Origin: Pseudobdellovibrionaceae bacterium
GTDB taxonomy: Bacteria > Bdellovibrionota > Bdellovibrionia > Bdellovibrionales > UBA1609
Direction of reading: 5' to 3'
NCBI GenBank assembly: GCA_020635075.1
Contig: JACKAM010000004.1
Coordinates: 434,001-498,000, forward strand
DNA length: 64,000 nucleotides
In this document: one piece after another, positions 24,175 to 32,295 of the stretch
How positions within the stretch are numbered: position 1 is the first letter of the stretch
How the letters are laid out: every line of letters starts with the position of its first letter
Notes under the pieces: model-generated
Database searches by the model: none
What the model was told of the DNA's origin: nothing
Seen by the model: only the letters and a program-made list of their open reading frames with translations
Made by a program: the position numbers and the translations under genes

Positions 24175-25002
24175 TCACATCTCACGGCGTTCTAATTTTT
24201 TCGCAAAGCCAACGAAGACAAAGGGAACACACTCTTCGTCGACTCGTGTCGCTGCAAGAGATTGAACCCAGTCCTTAAATTGATTCAATCTGTCTAGTAC
24301 TTGGTCCGCTGCCCATGATGGCACAAGCTGCATTGCAGAACACAGAGCTTGATTATCTGTGCCTTCACGAGAAACGTAACTCGACATATGGCGCATAATA
24401 AAGTCAGTGCCTTTGGCAACACTGCGTGGACGACTGTTAATCACCGAAGGGATTCTATAGACCCGCCCGAATCGTTTGATTTTTTTGTTTGTGACCTGAA
24501 TCAATTCAAGTGTTTGCAGGTTCTTGACCAGGCTCTCGTCATCAACTTCAAAACGGTCAACTTCTCCAAACAGCAAAACCTTTTTGAATAGTAAAAAAGC
24601 CTCTTCATTTTCGGTTAAGTACTTCAACTGCCGATCGGAATATATAGATGTGTTGCCTTTGAGTTGCCACAGTCCAGTGGATTTTTTTGGTCGGATCGAC
24701 AAGAGATTTTGTTCAAGGAATCTAATGACCTGCTGTCCCTCGTTATAATCACCCTGTTCATAGAGGTCAAAGGTTGTACGGAACATAGCCAGCAAGGCAT
24801 CACGCTTAAGCCCATCGTCCATGCGACCAAATAGCAGTGCAAACAGTTTGAAGCTGGGAGTGCGCTGACCAGACTCGATCTGCTGATAATGACGCAAACT
24901 GATTCCCAGATCACCCTCGCCACCAAGGTGATTGAAAAACTTCGTTGCTGAATCGAACCCAGAGTTCGTTCTCCAGGAAATCAAAAAGTCCGCCAAGTTC
25001 AT
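24175..25002 (-). CDS. HTH-containing transcriptional regulator, unassigned family
   Basis: A 275-residue cytoplasmic protein. The N-terminal 60 residues have an XRE-like helix-turn-helix character (FLISWRTNSGFDSATKFF, ISLRHYQQIESGQRTPSFKLFALLF). The remaining 200 residues form a helical and winged region (LYEQGDYNEGQQVIRFLE, VLLFGEVDRFEVDDESLV, IKRFGRVYRIPSV) that I cannot assign; a second winged-helix or sensing domain is likely. GAGG precedes ATG 25002. A perfect palindrome 17 bases upstream suggests autoregulation, and the divergent secreted-protein gene at 25114 may be a target. Confidence 0.65.
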   Translation of the reverse strand: MNLADFLISWRTNSGFDSATKFFNHLGGEGDLGISLRHYQQIESGQRTPSFKLFALLFGRMDDGLKRDALLAMFRTTFDLYEQGDYNEGQQVIRFLEQNLLSIRPKKSTGLWQLKGNTSIYSDRQLKYLTENEEAFLLFKKVLLFGEVDRFEVDDESLVKNLQTLELIQVTNKKIKRFGRVYRIPSVINSRPRSVAKGTDFIMRHMSSYVSREGTDNQALCSAMQLVPSWAADQVLDRLNQFKDWVQSLAATRVDEECVPFVFVGFAKKLERREM

Positions 25003-25018
25003 GACTTAGCCTCTACTG

Positions 25019-25033
25019 CGAACAATTTGTTCG
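25019..25033. promoter_or_regulatory. Candidate operator of the divergent HTH regulator
   Basis: CGAACAATTTGTTCG is a perfect 7+1+7 palindrome located 17-31 bases upstream of the regulator start (25002), in the divergent interval with the gene at 25114. A further half-site, TTGTTC, follows at 25046-25051. Confidence 0.5.
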
Positions 25034-25113
25034 TACAAGAAATATTTGTTCATATTGTCATTTGACCAGGGTGGGGCTGTAAGTTACGACCGGTCTACCT
25101 AAGAGGGTCCAAA

Positions 25114-25623
25114 ATGATATCTCGCTTTTTTAAATGCCAGGCCTTGCTCATCCTATTTGCCACTCTGTGGGTAGATGCTGCCTTGGCCATGGATTGGAAG
25201 GAAATCCTCAAAGACCCGCGCCTTTATGTAGAGCAGCCAAGTGTTACCGTTGGAGTCAATCGTAACCTGCGCATGTCGGTCCCTATTACCGACACCTGTC
25301 TAACTAGTGGGGTTTTGCGGACCCGGGATCTGGTTGGTATTGAATCCCGTGTCAATTACCGCAGCGGCGGTGATCAGGATGTCTGGCGGACGGAGTACGA
25401 CTACCTATTTGCCAATGAGATGGGTGAATTAGTCTGCGGGGATTGGTCGACTAATGAGATTTGTTCTAGATGGTTAAGAGAGCCTAAAGAAGTCCCTCGT
25501 GAATTGGAGTTAAAGATCTATCGAACCTCGGGCGAGGTCGGTAAGAGTTTCTTATTTGATAAGGTGTTTAATATCCCGTCTTGTCGACGGGAAGGCGGAG
25601 GTGCCGGAGGTGACGGAACATAA
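25114..25623 (+). CDS. Secreted protein, unknown function
   Basis: A 169-residue protein with signal peptide ending LWVDAALA (about residue 25). The mature domain has four cysteines (DTCLTSG, LVCGDW, EICSRW, PSCRREG) and ends in a Gly-rich tail (GGGAGGDGT). No family is recognised. AGAGGG precedes ATG 25114. It is divergent from the HTH regulator with a palindromic site between them. A weak hairpin with a following T5 tract occurs at about 25713-25735. Confidence 0.65.
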   Translation: MISRFFKCQALLILFATLWVDAALAMDWKEILKDPRLYVEQPSVTVGVNRNLRMSVPITDTCLTSGVLRTRDLVGIESRVNYRSGGDQDVWRTEYDYLFANEMGELVCGDWSTNEICSRWLREPKEVPRELELKIYRTSGEVGKSFLFDKVFNIPSCRREGGGAGGDGT

Positions 25624-25896
25624 AAAAGGACCACAGGAGTTAATGAAAGTAATCGCCAGAATACTTTGATTCTCGTAGATTTATCCCAATAAAAAAACAA
25701 GAAGATATTGACCCCTGCGGTCCAGGGTGGATTTTTAGCATCGGCCTCGGTTGATGTAAATGGATAAGTTGAAGGCGTTGGTTGTCACCCCTATGGACAG
25801 CTAACAGACTCCTCCTTCTCGAAGGCGTTGTTTCGTTCTCCGGCCCTTCTCCTGTTTTATTGCGGCTTAGTCGAAGTCGTGGAAAGAGGAGGTACG

Positions 25897-27006
25897 GTGA
25901 AAAAAGTACTTAAAAGTGTATGGTTGGTAGCCATGGTGGCATTGGCCAGCGGCAGTGTTGTGGGGCACATGTCTTCATCTGCGGGTGTCCAAAGAGAGAC
26001 TATTCCGCCACCGGCTGAGGTGGTTCACGTCGAGCTAAAGCCAATCAACGAAAATTCCCAACAGGGCAGTTACGCTCCGAAATACAAGAAATACTCGAAG
26101 CTACCACGATTCACCCAGGGTTTAGTCTTTGATGAACAGACGGGGACCTTGTTTGAGAGCGTAGGGTGGTGGCGCCACTCGTCTCTCATCCAATACACTT
26201 TGGATCAGACCCAGCTTACGTCCAGCTATAGGGAGCTCTCTTATCTTAATGACTTCTATCAAAGAGACAATCTCACTCCCGAGGAGGAAAATGCCACCGG
26301 CTGGATGGCTGGCATATGGAAAAACTTTTTTGCCGAAGGATTGGCACTGGTCGGAAACTCCCTGATTCAGTTCTCATGGCGGGGAGAGAAGTATTTTGTT
26401 TACAAAAAGGATAGGGTCATTGGAGGAAAAAAGAAACCGCGAGCCTACCAGAGAAAAGGTGAGGGCTGGGGGGCTACGGTCTACAAGGAAGGTGCGAAGG
26501 AATTCTTGCTCCTCAGTGACGGCTCAAGTCTGATCACCTTCTATGATGCCGGTGATCTCACAAACTTGAAAAAAGTGGGTTTTATCGAGGTGGTCAATGG
26601 TGATCGACCGGTGAGTCAAATCAATGAACTGGAAATGGTTGGCAACAAGTTATTGGCCAATGTCTTTATTGATGTTCGCAATGAGAATGGGGCGGGGGAG
26701 TATTATAACGGTCATCAGGTTTTGGTCATTGACCCAAAAACTGGGTACGTGGAAAAGGTGCTGCAATTTCATCCCGACCACACGGAGATGAAGACCTTCG
26801 CCGACAAGGCTTTGGCCACCAGTCCGTCGGCTCATGAACTGGCCTGTCCTCCAGACTCTCAACTTCCGGGGATGTTTTTGTGCCGTGACCGGCACTTCGC
26901 CTTTAATGGTATTGCTTACGACTCCCGACAAGACTTGGTTTACTTTACGGGAAAGAACTGGCCCTATTTTTATGAATTTAAGGGATCTGATTTGGTTGGC
27001 CCATAA
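25897..27006 (+). CDS. Glutamine cyclotransferase family protein (glutaminyl-peptide cyclotransferase)
   Basis: A 369-residue exported beta-propeller protein. An N-terminal hydrophobic segment (VWLVAMVALASGSVVG) acts as a signal peptide. Family features: FTQGLVFDEQTGTLFESVGWW, FFAEGLALVGNSLIQFSW, GEGWGATVY, FLLLSDGSSLITFYD, INELEMVGNKLLANVF, VLVIDPKTGYVEKVL, and FNGIAYDSRQDLVYFTGKNW. These enzymes convert N-terminal Gln of secreted peptides to pyroglutamate. Propeller insertions (about 90-125 and 300-330) are longer than in the minimal family. GTG 25897 is chosen for AGAGGAGGT just upstream and the signal peptide; the TTG 69 bases earlier adds no plausible sequence. A strong terminator follows. 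Confidence 0.85.
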   Translation: MKKVLKSVWLVAMVALASGSVVGHMSSSAGVQRETIPPPAEVVHVELKPINENSQQGSYAPKYKKYSKLPRFTQGLVFDEQTGTLFESVGWWRHSSLIQYTLDQTQLTSSYRELSYLNDFYQRDNLTPEEENATGWMAGIWKNFFAEGLALVGNSLIQFSWRGEKYFVYKKDRVIGGKKKPRAYQRKGEGWGATVYKEGAKEFLLLSDGSSLITFYDAGDLTNLKKVGFIEVVNGDRPVSQINELEMVGNKLLANVFIDVRNENGAGEYYNGHQVLVIDPKTGYVEKVLQFHPDHTEMKTFADKALATSPSAHELACPPDSQLPGMFLCRDRHFAFNGIAYDSRQDLVYFTGKNWPYFYEFKGSDLVGP

Positions 27007-27032
27007 GGGTGAGGGATGAGACTCGTGAAACA

Positions 27033-27063
27033 AAAAGCGGGCCTCCTTGGTGGGCCCGCTTTT
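27033..27063. terminator. Bidirectional rho-independent terminator
   Basis: AAAAGCGGGCC pairs with GGCCCGCTTTT (11 bp) around TCCTTGGTG. A- and T-tracts on both sides let it serve the convergent genes ending at 27006 and 27102. Confidence 0.9.
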
Positions 27064-27101
27064 CTTGGGTTGCGTAGTCGGTTTTTAAATCTCAGTTTTA
27101 A

Positions 27102-27803
27102 TTACACACACATATCAGGTGACAAGCCGTCATCTTTGTTGGGATCAGTGGTTCCATCCCCGTTGTCAGGTGTTTCACCGCCTCCAGAGCCACCGCCAGG
27201 AGAAGTTCCGCCGCCGGTACCGTCATCGTCGTCGTCATCGTCACCAGACGGGGGTTGGTTTCCGCCGCCTGATCCGCCGCCGCCGGGGGGAGTGCCACCG
27301 CCGACGCCTCCGTCATCATCGTCGTCGTCATCGTCACCAGACGGGGGTTGGTTTCCGCCGCCTGATCCGCCGCCGCCAGGGGGAGTGCCACCGCCGACGC
27401 CTCCGTCATCATCGTCGTCGTCATCGTCACCAGTAATGGGAGGGGTTCCACCTGGGTTGCGCGGCACACACTCACCTAGGTAATCGCGGTGCTCGGCATC
27501 TGGTCCCCGATTGTGATTGTGGGTGATATGAGCGCGGAGAGCCGGAAGCCCTACAACTATTGTATGTTGATTATCTGGATTTCCTGGAGGGACATGACAA
27601 ATGACAGCGCATTCTTTGTCGCCGTCGCAGGCGACGACCACAGGGTCTAAGTTATCTGGAAAGGCAAATGCCTTTGCTACCGAGGTGACTGGCGTGCATC
27701 CAGCCTTGCCGTTTGCGTCCTGGTCGCTGCCAAAACGAACGTCACTATTACAGCCGATGACAAAAATAATTGATGTTAAAAGCCCTAAAAGCCGTAGCCC
27801 CAT
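27102..27803 (-). CDS. Lipoprotein with CHVPPGNP motif and poly-Asp/Gly repeats
   Basis: A 233-residue lipoprotein: lipobox FVIGC (Cys18), then a small domain with CAVICHVPPGNPDNQHTI and LPALRAHITHN. This motif recurs in secreted proteins of many bacteria, often next to low-complexity tails. The C-terminal half consists of two complete 31-residue repeats plus a third variant, each made of seven to eight Asp followed by Gly/Thr/Pro/Asn segments. The Asp runs could bind calcium; this is an inference. GGGGG precedes ATG 27803. Repeat copies are nearly identical at the DNA level. Confidence 0.75.
   Translation of the reverse strand: MGLRLLGLLTSIIFVIGCNSDVRFGSDQDANGKAGCTPVTSVAKAFAFPDNLDPVVVACDGDKECAVICHVPPGNPDNQHTIVVGLPALRAHITHNHNRGPDAEHRDYLGECVPRNPGGTPPITGDDDDDDDDGGVGGGTPPGGGGSGGGNQPPSGDDDDDDDDGGVGGGTPPGGGGSGGGNQPPSGDDDDDDDGTGGGTSPGGGSGGGETPDNGDGTTDPNKDDGLSPDMCV
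27168..27431 (-). repeat. 93-bp coding tandem repeat (poly-Asp/Gly units)
   Basis: Two full copies (27339-27431 and 27246-27338) and a shortened third copy. Period 93 bases = 31 codons. Divergence is mostly single bases, so copy number is probably variable. Confidence 0.9.
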
Positions 27804-28095
27804 GGTCTACCCCCGTCAAAGTGGTTTCTGCCTAATCGCGCAGAGATTCAGATTACATGTGCGGTAATTTGATTTTCAGGAAACGGACAGCAGAAATTAC
27901 GAGAGCCCTGGAAGGAACGGACAGGTGATTGGTCTCCATACAGCAAGACGAAACCCCGCGCCAATTCCTCTCAAACTATTTTATTTTTTGGGTTTTTAAT
28001 CATTTTGGGACACAATGGGACCTTGATTCGTCTCAGTTTGATGCGTTTTAGGCGGTTAGACGGGATGATGACCTTTGCAAGTGAACGGAGGGCGC
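27804..28095. other. Divergent intergenic region, no gene seen
   Basis: This 292-base region lies between the poly-Asp lipoprotein (-) and the peptide-binding lipoprotein (+). It includes an AT-rich tract around 27980-28000 suitable for promoters. No RNA gene, repeat or convincing ORF is visible. Confidence 0.5.
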
Positions 28096-29697
28096 ATGGT
28101 TATGGGATACATGGGAAGGCTTTTGACGCTGACAATGGCGTTGGCCCTGGCAAGCTGTACGAGCAAAAAACGGGAAGTCAAAATGGTGGCCGGCCTCAAA
28201 TATGAGGAGACCCTGATCTACAATCTGACCACTGAGCCTCCGACCCTGGATTGGAACAAGGCCACTGATGTGGCCTCAGCCATAGTGATATTTAATGTCA
28301 TGGAACCCTTGCTTGGCTTTGACTTGAGTGAGAATGATTTGCCCCTTGAGCCTCGCCTGGCGGTAGATTGGCATGCAGAAAAACAGGGGCACCAGTGGGT
28401 TTTTGAGCTCCGCGAAGGGGTTAAGTGGTCAGATGGGAAGGAGTTCGAAGCCCAGCAGGTGGTGGACAGTCTAGAGAGACTTCTTCAACCCGAAACAGCC
28501 GCATCGGGTGCCAGTTGGTTTTTTGAAGTCGTGGGGGCGAAGGACTTCAATAAAGGTATTCTTAAGGACTTCTCCCAAGTGGGAGTGAAAGCTGAAGGTA
28601 AGTATCAGATTCGCTTTACTCTCAACAAGCCTCTAGCCTACTTTCCTAAATTGCTAGCGATTCAAAATGCCATCCCTATCCGTAAAGATCTCATTGCCAA
28701 ATATGGGGATAAGTGGACAGAAGCGGAGAATCTGGCGACGCTGGGTTCCTACCACCTCAAGGAGTGGAAACACGACAATTACCTAGTGCTGGAGAAAAAC
28801 ATCGGTTACTTTCTCACGCCGCCACCCATTCAGAATGTTCTACTAAGAATCATCAATGACGAGTCCACGGGTGTGAATCTGTTCGAAACTGGACAGATTG
28901 ATATTCAGCCCACCATTCCTGCTGGCGAACTGGATCGACTGAAGGGTAAGGCTGAGTTTAAGACAAGCAGCGAGTACTCCATTAACTTTCTTGGCTTTAA
29001 TACAAAAAAGGAGCCATTCAACAATCCAGATGTCCGTCGCGCCATATCCATGGCCATAGACCGACGTGAGATTGTTCAGGTCCTAGGTGGTCACGTCATG
29101 GGCAATCGGGCCTGGTTGCCACCCGATATGTTGGGTTACAGTGATACCTTTGGAATGACCTTTGACCCAGACAAGGCGAGAATCCTCCTTGGAAAAACTG
29201 GATATGGGAGGAGTAAACAGTTTCCCAAAGCTGTGATCTCCTACAACACCAATTCCAATCACAAGCTGGTTATTGAAAACATTCAGGCTCAATTGAAGAA
29301 GAATCTGGGTATTGAGCTTGAGATCCAAAACCAAGAATGGAAGAGTTACTTAGCCCAGATCAACTCCGATGCCCCTCATCTCTTTCGCATGGGGTGGATC
29401 GCTTTGTTTCCTGATCCGGCCCCTATGTTTGAGGTTTTTCGTAGCGACTCTGAATTTAATCGCTTTGGCTGGGGGGGGCAGGAATTTAATCAGCTCCTAG
29501 ATTCGGCAGCGGCCGAGCTGAAGCCTGAAAAACGCTTTGAATACTACAAACGCATTCAGGAAATCCTCAGCGTTGAAGAGGTTCCGGCCTTTGCCGTGTA
29601 CTCGTCCAGCAACAAATACCTTGTCAGTGAGAGAACCCAGGGGTTCCCCATAAATCCTTTGGATCGGGTGGAGTTTCGACGAGTAAAATTGAAGTGA
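28096..29697 (+). CDS. Peptide ABC transporter substrate-binding lipoprotein (SBP family 5, OppA/DppA-like)
   Basis: About 533 residues. Lipobox LALASC follows a short signal, then the family 5 landmarks: LTTEPPTLDWNKATD, LEPRLAVDWHAE, WVFELREGVKWSDGKEF, YQIRFTLNKPLAYFPKLLA, NNPDVRRAISMAIDR, and the late MGWIALFPDPAPMFEVF. It would capture oligopeptides outside the inner membrane and deliver them to an Opp/Dpp permease, which is not encoded in the window. The start is either ATG 28096 or ATG 28102; GGAGG at 28087-28091 is four or ten bases away respectively. Confidence 0.9.
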   Translation: MVMGYMGRLLTLTMALALASCTSKKREVKMVAGLKYEETLIYNLTTEPPTLDWNKATDVASAIVIFNVMEPLLGFDLSENDLPLEPRLAVDWHAEKQGHQWVFELREGVKWSDGKEFEAQQVVDSLERLLQPETAASGASWFFEVVGAKDFNKGILKDFSQVGVKAEGKYQIRFTLNKPLAYFPKLLAIQNAIPIRKDLIAKYGDKWTEAENLATLGSYHLKEWKHDNYLVLEKNIGYFLTPPPIQNVLLRIINDESTGVNLFETGQIDIQPTIPAGELDRLKGKAEFKTSSEYSINFLGFNTKKEPFNNPDVRRAISMAIDRREIVQVLGGHVMGNRAWLPPDMLGYSDTFGMTFDPDKARILLGKTGYGRSKQFPKAVISYNTNSNHKLVIENIQAQLKKNLGIELEIQNQEWKSYLAQINSDAPHLFRMGWIALFPDPAPMFEVFRSDSEFNRFGWGGQEFNQLLDSAAAELKPEKRFEYYKRIQEILSVEEVPAFAVYSSSNKYLVSERTQGFPINPLDRVEFRRVKLK

Positions 29698-29756
29698 CAT
29701 TGTTTGACGGTGGGTGATAATGACACCTGAGAATTCTGGCGATTGGGAGTGTAAGA

Positions 29757-30236
29757 ATGGATTGCCCTTGTCAAAGTGGAACTGAGTTTTCAAATTGTTG
29801 TGAGCCGATATTAAGCGGCAAAGAAAAGGCAGAAACGGCTGAGCGCTTGATGCGTGCTCGTTATACGGCATTCACCCGGGTGGATATGGACTTCGTCAAT
29901 AAAACTCATGATCCAAAGACTAAAAAGGATCTGGACCCTGAAGCCAACCGTCGTTGGGCGGAAAGCGCTGAGTGGAAGGGTCTGGACGTTGTTGGCACCA
30001 CAGGCGGTGGGCCTGAGGATGAAAAAGGGACGGTTGAGTTCAAGGTGAGCTACGACATGGGAGATGGCCCTGAGGAGCATCACGAATTGAGTACTTTCGT
30101 TAAACGCAATGGCCAGTGGTATTTCTCAGACGGCAAAAACCCCAGTTTGAAGACGGTAGAGCGTGGTGAAAAGGTGGGGCGTAATGATCCCTGCCCCTGT
30201 GGAAGTGGCAAAAAATATAAAAAGTGTTGCGGTTAG
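29757..30236 (+). CDS. YchJ-family protein with two SEC-C zinc motifs
   Basis: A 159-residue protein (YchJ/UPF0225 type). The N-terminal motif CPCQSGTEFSNCC and the C-terminal SEC-C motif CPCGSGKKYKKCC bracket a cystatin/NTF2-like core (RLMRARYTAFTRVDMDFV, HHELSTFVKRNGQWYFSDG). SEC-C motifs bind zinc, and in SecA they contact SecB; the function of YchJ itself is unknown. GGGAG precedes ATG 29757. The next gene begins 12 bases downstream on the same strand, suggesting co-transcription. Confidence 0.9.
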   Translation: MDCPCQSGTEFSNCCEPILSGKEKAETAERLMRARYTAFTRVDMDFVNKTHDPKTKKDLDPEANRRWAESAEWKGLDVVGTTGGGPEDEKGTVEFKVSYDMGDGPEEHHELSTFVKRNGQWYFSDGKNPSLKTVERGEKVGRNDPCPCGSGKKYKKCCG

Positions 30237-30247
30237 GAGGGGCCAGA

Positions 30248-30706
30248 ATGAAAGTTCCTGGAGTGGTGTTAGCAGTTTTGGTATTCGCGTCTGTGGCCTT
30301 CGCCAATGGGGTCAAAGAGAAACCTTTTTATGGTGCCGATATCACGATGAAGGAGCCGGTCGAACTTTCAGTGGCCATTAGTAAGTTGTCGGAAGTTGGC
30401 AATAAGGAAATCCTTGTGACCGGGACGGTTGAGAAGGTATGCACCAATAAAGGCTGCTGGATGGCGATTACGTCAGGTGATCATCAGGCTCGGGTGACTT
30501 TCAAGGACTATGGCTTTTTTGTTCCAGTCACTTTAAAGGGAAAGAAGGTTTTGGCTCAGGGACTTCTATCTGAAAAGACCCTTAAGGTCAGCCAAGCCCG
30601 CCACTTCGCTAAAGACGCTGGCAAGTCCCAAGCGGAAATTGCCGCCATTAAATCACCGCAGAAGGAATTTAGCTTCGTTGCCTCAGGGGTTAAGGTCGCC
30701 CAATAG
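30248..30706 (+). CDS. DUF4920-type secreted protein
   Basis: A 152-residue protein with signal peptide VPGVVLAVLVFASVAFA. The OB-like domain contains VTGTVEKVCTNKGCWMAI, GDHQARVTFKDYGFFVPV and GLLSEKTLKVSQARHFAKDAG, the pattern of DUF4920 proteins (CxxKGCWM). The two cysteines may be redox-active or metal-binding. GGAGGGG precedes ATG 30248. It ends seven bases before the convergent gene, and the two stop codons lie within one hairpin. Confidence 0.8.
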   Translation: MKVPGVVLAVLVFASVAFANGVKEKPFYGADITMKEPVELSVAISKLSEVGNKEILVTGTVEKVCTNKGCWMAITSGDHQARVTFKDYGFFVPVTLKGKKVLAQGLLSEKTLKVSQARHFAKDAGKSQAEIAAIKSPQKEFSFVASGVKVAQ

Positions 30707-30716
30707 GGCAACCTTA
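30691..30716. terminator. Hairpin containing both convergent stop codons
   Basis: TAAGGT-C-GCCC, loop AATA, GGGC-A-ACCTTA, one mismatch. It holds the TAG of the DUF4920 gene and the TAA of the minus-strand lipoprotein. No T-run is present. Confidence 0.45.
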
Positions 30717-31640
30717 CGGCTGATTGTCTGGATCGGGATTGCTCTTGACGGCGACGAGGATGATGTTGTCAAAGATGATTCCGTCTTCCATTGGGTTGTT
30801 GCGGTTGTTGCCATTGTAGCCTTCGTCCATGGCGGCCGCCACGCGAAAGACAAATTTTTCCTGACGTTTGGTAAACTGCTTGAGATCAATATAGGCCTGA
30901 CCCAGTTTCCAGTCAGATAGTTGAAAGTTGCGAATATTCAGATTTCGTCCAAAAGCCAGGTCGCTTGGAAAAAAGGCTTCCCAGGGGGTGATGTCGCGCA
31001 GTCTTTCATGGCGATTAGAGCCGCTAAGACCGCACTTCTCGTCGGTGTCTTGGCAAAGGTCCACCCTCACGGATTCGGGAAGTTTTCTTCCATTATAGGT
31101 GAGCTGAATCTGGCTTTCCAGGTGAATGGGCAAGTATTCGAACTGGATATAGGCCATATCGAAGCCCGAAAAATCAAAGGGATGTGAAATCAGGTAGATT
31201 TCATGAGTAGATCCACCTTCGCGACCTCGGAACAAGATAGCTCGATCGCCATCGGCCACAGGTCCCAGGTGGTTAGAATTTTCGATTTTGGCGTCGACAT
31301 TGGAACCGTTGTAGCCATTGTCCATGATGATGGTTTCCCAGCGAAAGTCGTCGTGGTCGACAATAGCACTTCTCTCGAATCGATCTCTAAAGATCAAGCA
31401 AACGCCTTGAAATCCTTGGACAACAATGTTCTCACAAAGGGGAATGGAGTTGGGATCAACCGGAACCCCGGGGCCGCCGGGCTGATTGTTGCCGAAGTAA
31501 TCACCTGGGCCCTCGCCGCCCTTATTGGAGAATCGAACTCCCGAGCAGGCAATAGTGGATAGTGCAAAGACCATCCCAGCGAGAAGGGGAAGGATGACGT
31601 TACTTAACACCGCAAATGACATTTTTAATCGCTTTTCCAT
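30714..31640 (-). CDS. Lipoprotein, unknown function
   Basis: A 308-residue protein with lipobox STIAC (about residue 32) after a basic N-terminus and hydrophobic stretch. A Gly/Pro/Asn linker leads to a beta-sandwich-like domain (about 80-300) with GRKLPESVRVDLCQDT and FDNIILVAVK near the end, which resembles a carbohydrate-binding or jelly-roll fold; this is an impression only. Cysteines pair as CENI/VCLI and LCQDTDEKC. AGGAG lies eleven bases before ATG 31640. It is transcribed divergently from the GNAT gene. Confidence 0.65.
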   Translation of the reverse strand: MEKRLKMSFAVLSNVILPLLAGMVFALSTIACSGVRFSNKGGEGPGDYFGNNQPGGPGVPVDPNSIPLCENIVVQGFQGVCLIFRDRFERSAIVDHDDFRWETIIMDNGYNGSNVDAKIENSNHLGPVADGDRAILFRGREGGSTHEIYLISHPFDFSGFDMAYIQFEYLPIHLESQIQLTYNGRKLPESVRVDLCQDTDEKCGLSGSNRHERLRDITPWEAFFPSDLAFGRNLNIRNFQLSDWKLGQAYIDLKQFTKRQEKFVFRVAAAMDEGYNGNNRNNPMEDGIIFDNIILVAVKSNPDPDNQP

Positions 31641-31813
31641 AAGCAAAATTCTCCTGACAAAGTGATATTTCAAGATCAGGTCCACTCAGATCGAAATGGC
31701 GGGGGGAGGAGAGGCTATGAGGGGTGTTTTTTCTGGTCCAATGGGAGCAACTGCCGTAGAGTGCTCGCCAGCTGTCAAATTTCTAGGTACCAGTACCTAT
31801 TGGGAGTCGAGCG

Positions 31814-32263
31814 ATGGATTGGGAAATCAAGAGGGTCAATTTGGCTAAAGTGGAGCATCCTCACTTTAGTGGTGCGATGAAGCTGGATCGGCTCTTATTC
31901 GGTCAGGCACACGCCTGTCATTTGCCTGGTGAGATCCGAACCAAGCACCGTCCTAGTCTTTTTGTGGCTCTTGCCGGTGAACAGGTGGTGGGCTTTAAAC
32001 TTGGTTACGAACGCAAGCCTGGACACTATTACAGTTGGATGGGTGGAGTTGATCCCGATTATCGGGGCAAGGGCATTGCTCGTGCTCTAATGGAGTTTCA
32101 GCACTCCTGGCTCAAGAGCGAAGGCTATAAGGGTCTTCGCACTCAAACTAAGAATCAGTGGCAGGAGATGATCATCCTCAACCTCAAATCAGGTTTTCAA
32201 ATTATTGGCACTTTCACGGACGATGAGGGTGAAACCAAGATAATCATGGAAAAAGCGCTGTAA
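31814..32263 (+). CDS. GNAT-family N-acetyltransferase
   Basis: A 149-residue acetyltransferase. Motif A is SWMGGVDPDYRGKGIARALMEF, containing the acetyl-CoA pyrophosphate-binding Q/RGxGxA equivalent (RGKGIA). LRTQTKNQWQEMIILNLKSGFQIIGTF matches the C-terminal motif B region. The substrate is unknown. GGGAG seven bases upstream supports ATG 31814. It converges with selD. Confidence 0.85.
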   Translation: MDWEIKRVNLAKVEHPHFSGAMKLDRLLFGQAHACHLPGEIRTKHRPSLFVALAGEQVVGFKLGYERKPGHYYSWMGGVDPDYRGKGIARALMEFQHSWLKSEGYKGLRTQTKNQWQEMIILNLKSGFQIIGTFTDDEGETKIIMEKAL

Positions 32264-32295
32264 TTTGGTACCAAATTGAAAAATACGCCTGGCAC

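Noticed and set aside
27119..27483. Plus-strand Pro/Ser-rich frames across the poly-Asp repeat
   Set aside because: Mirror frames of GAC/GGC repeats; no start signals, and the minus-strand lipoprotein is convincing.
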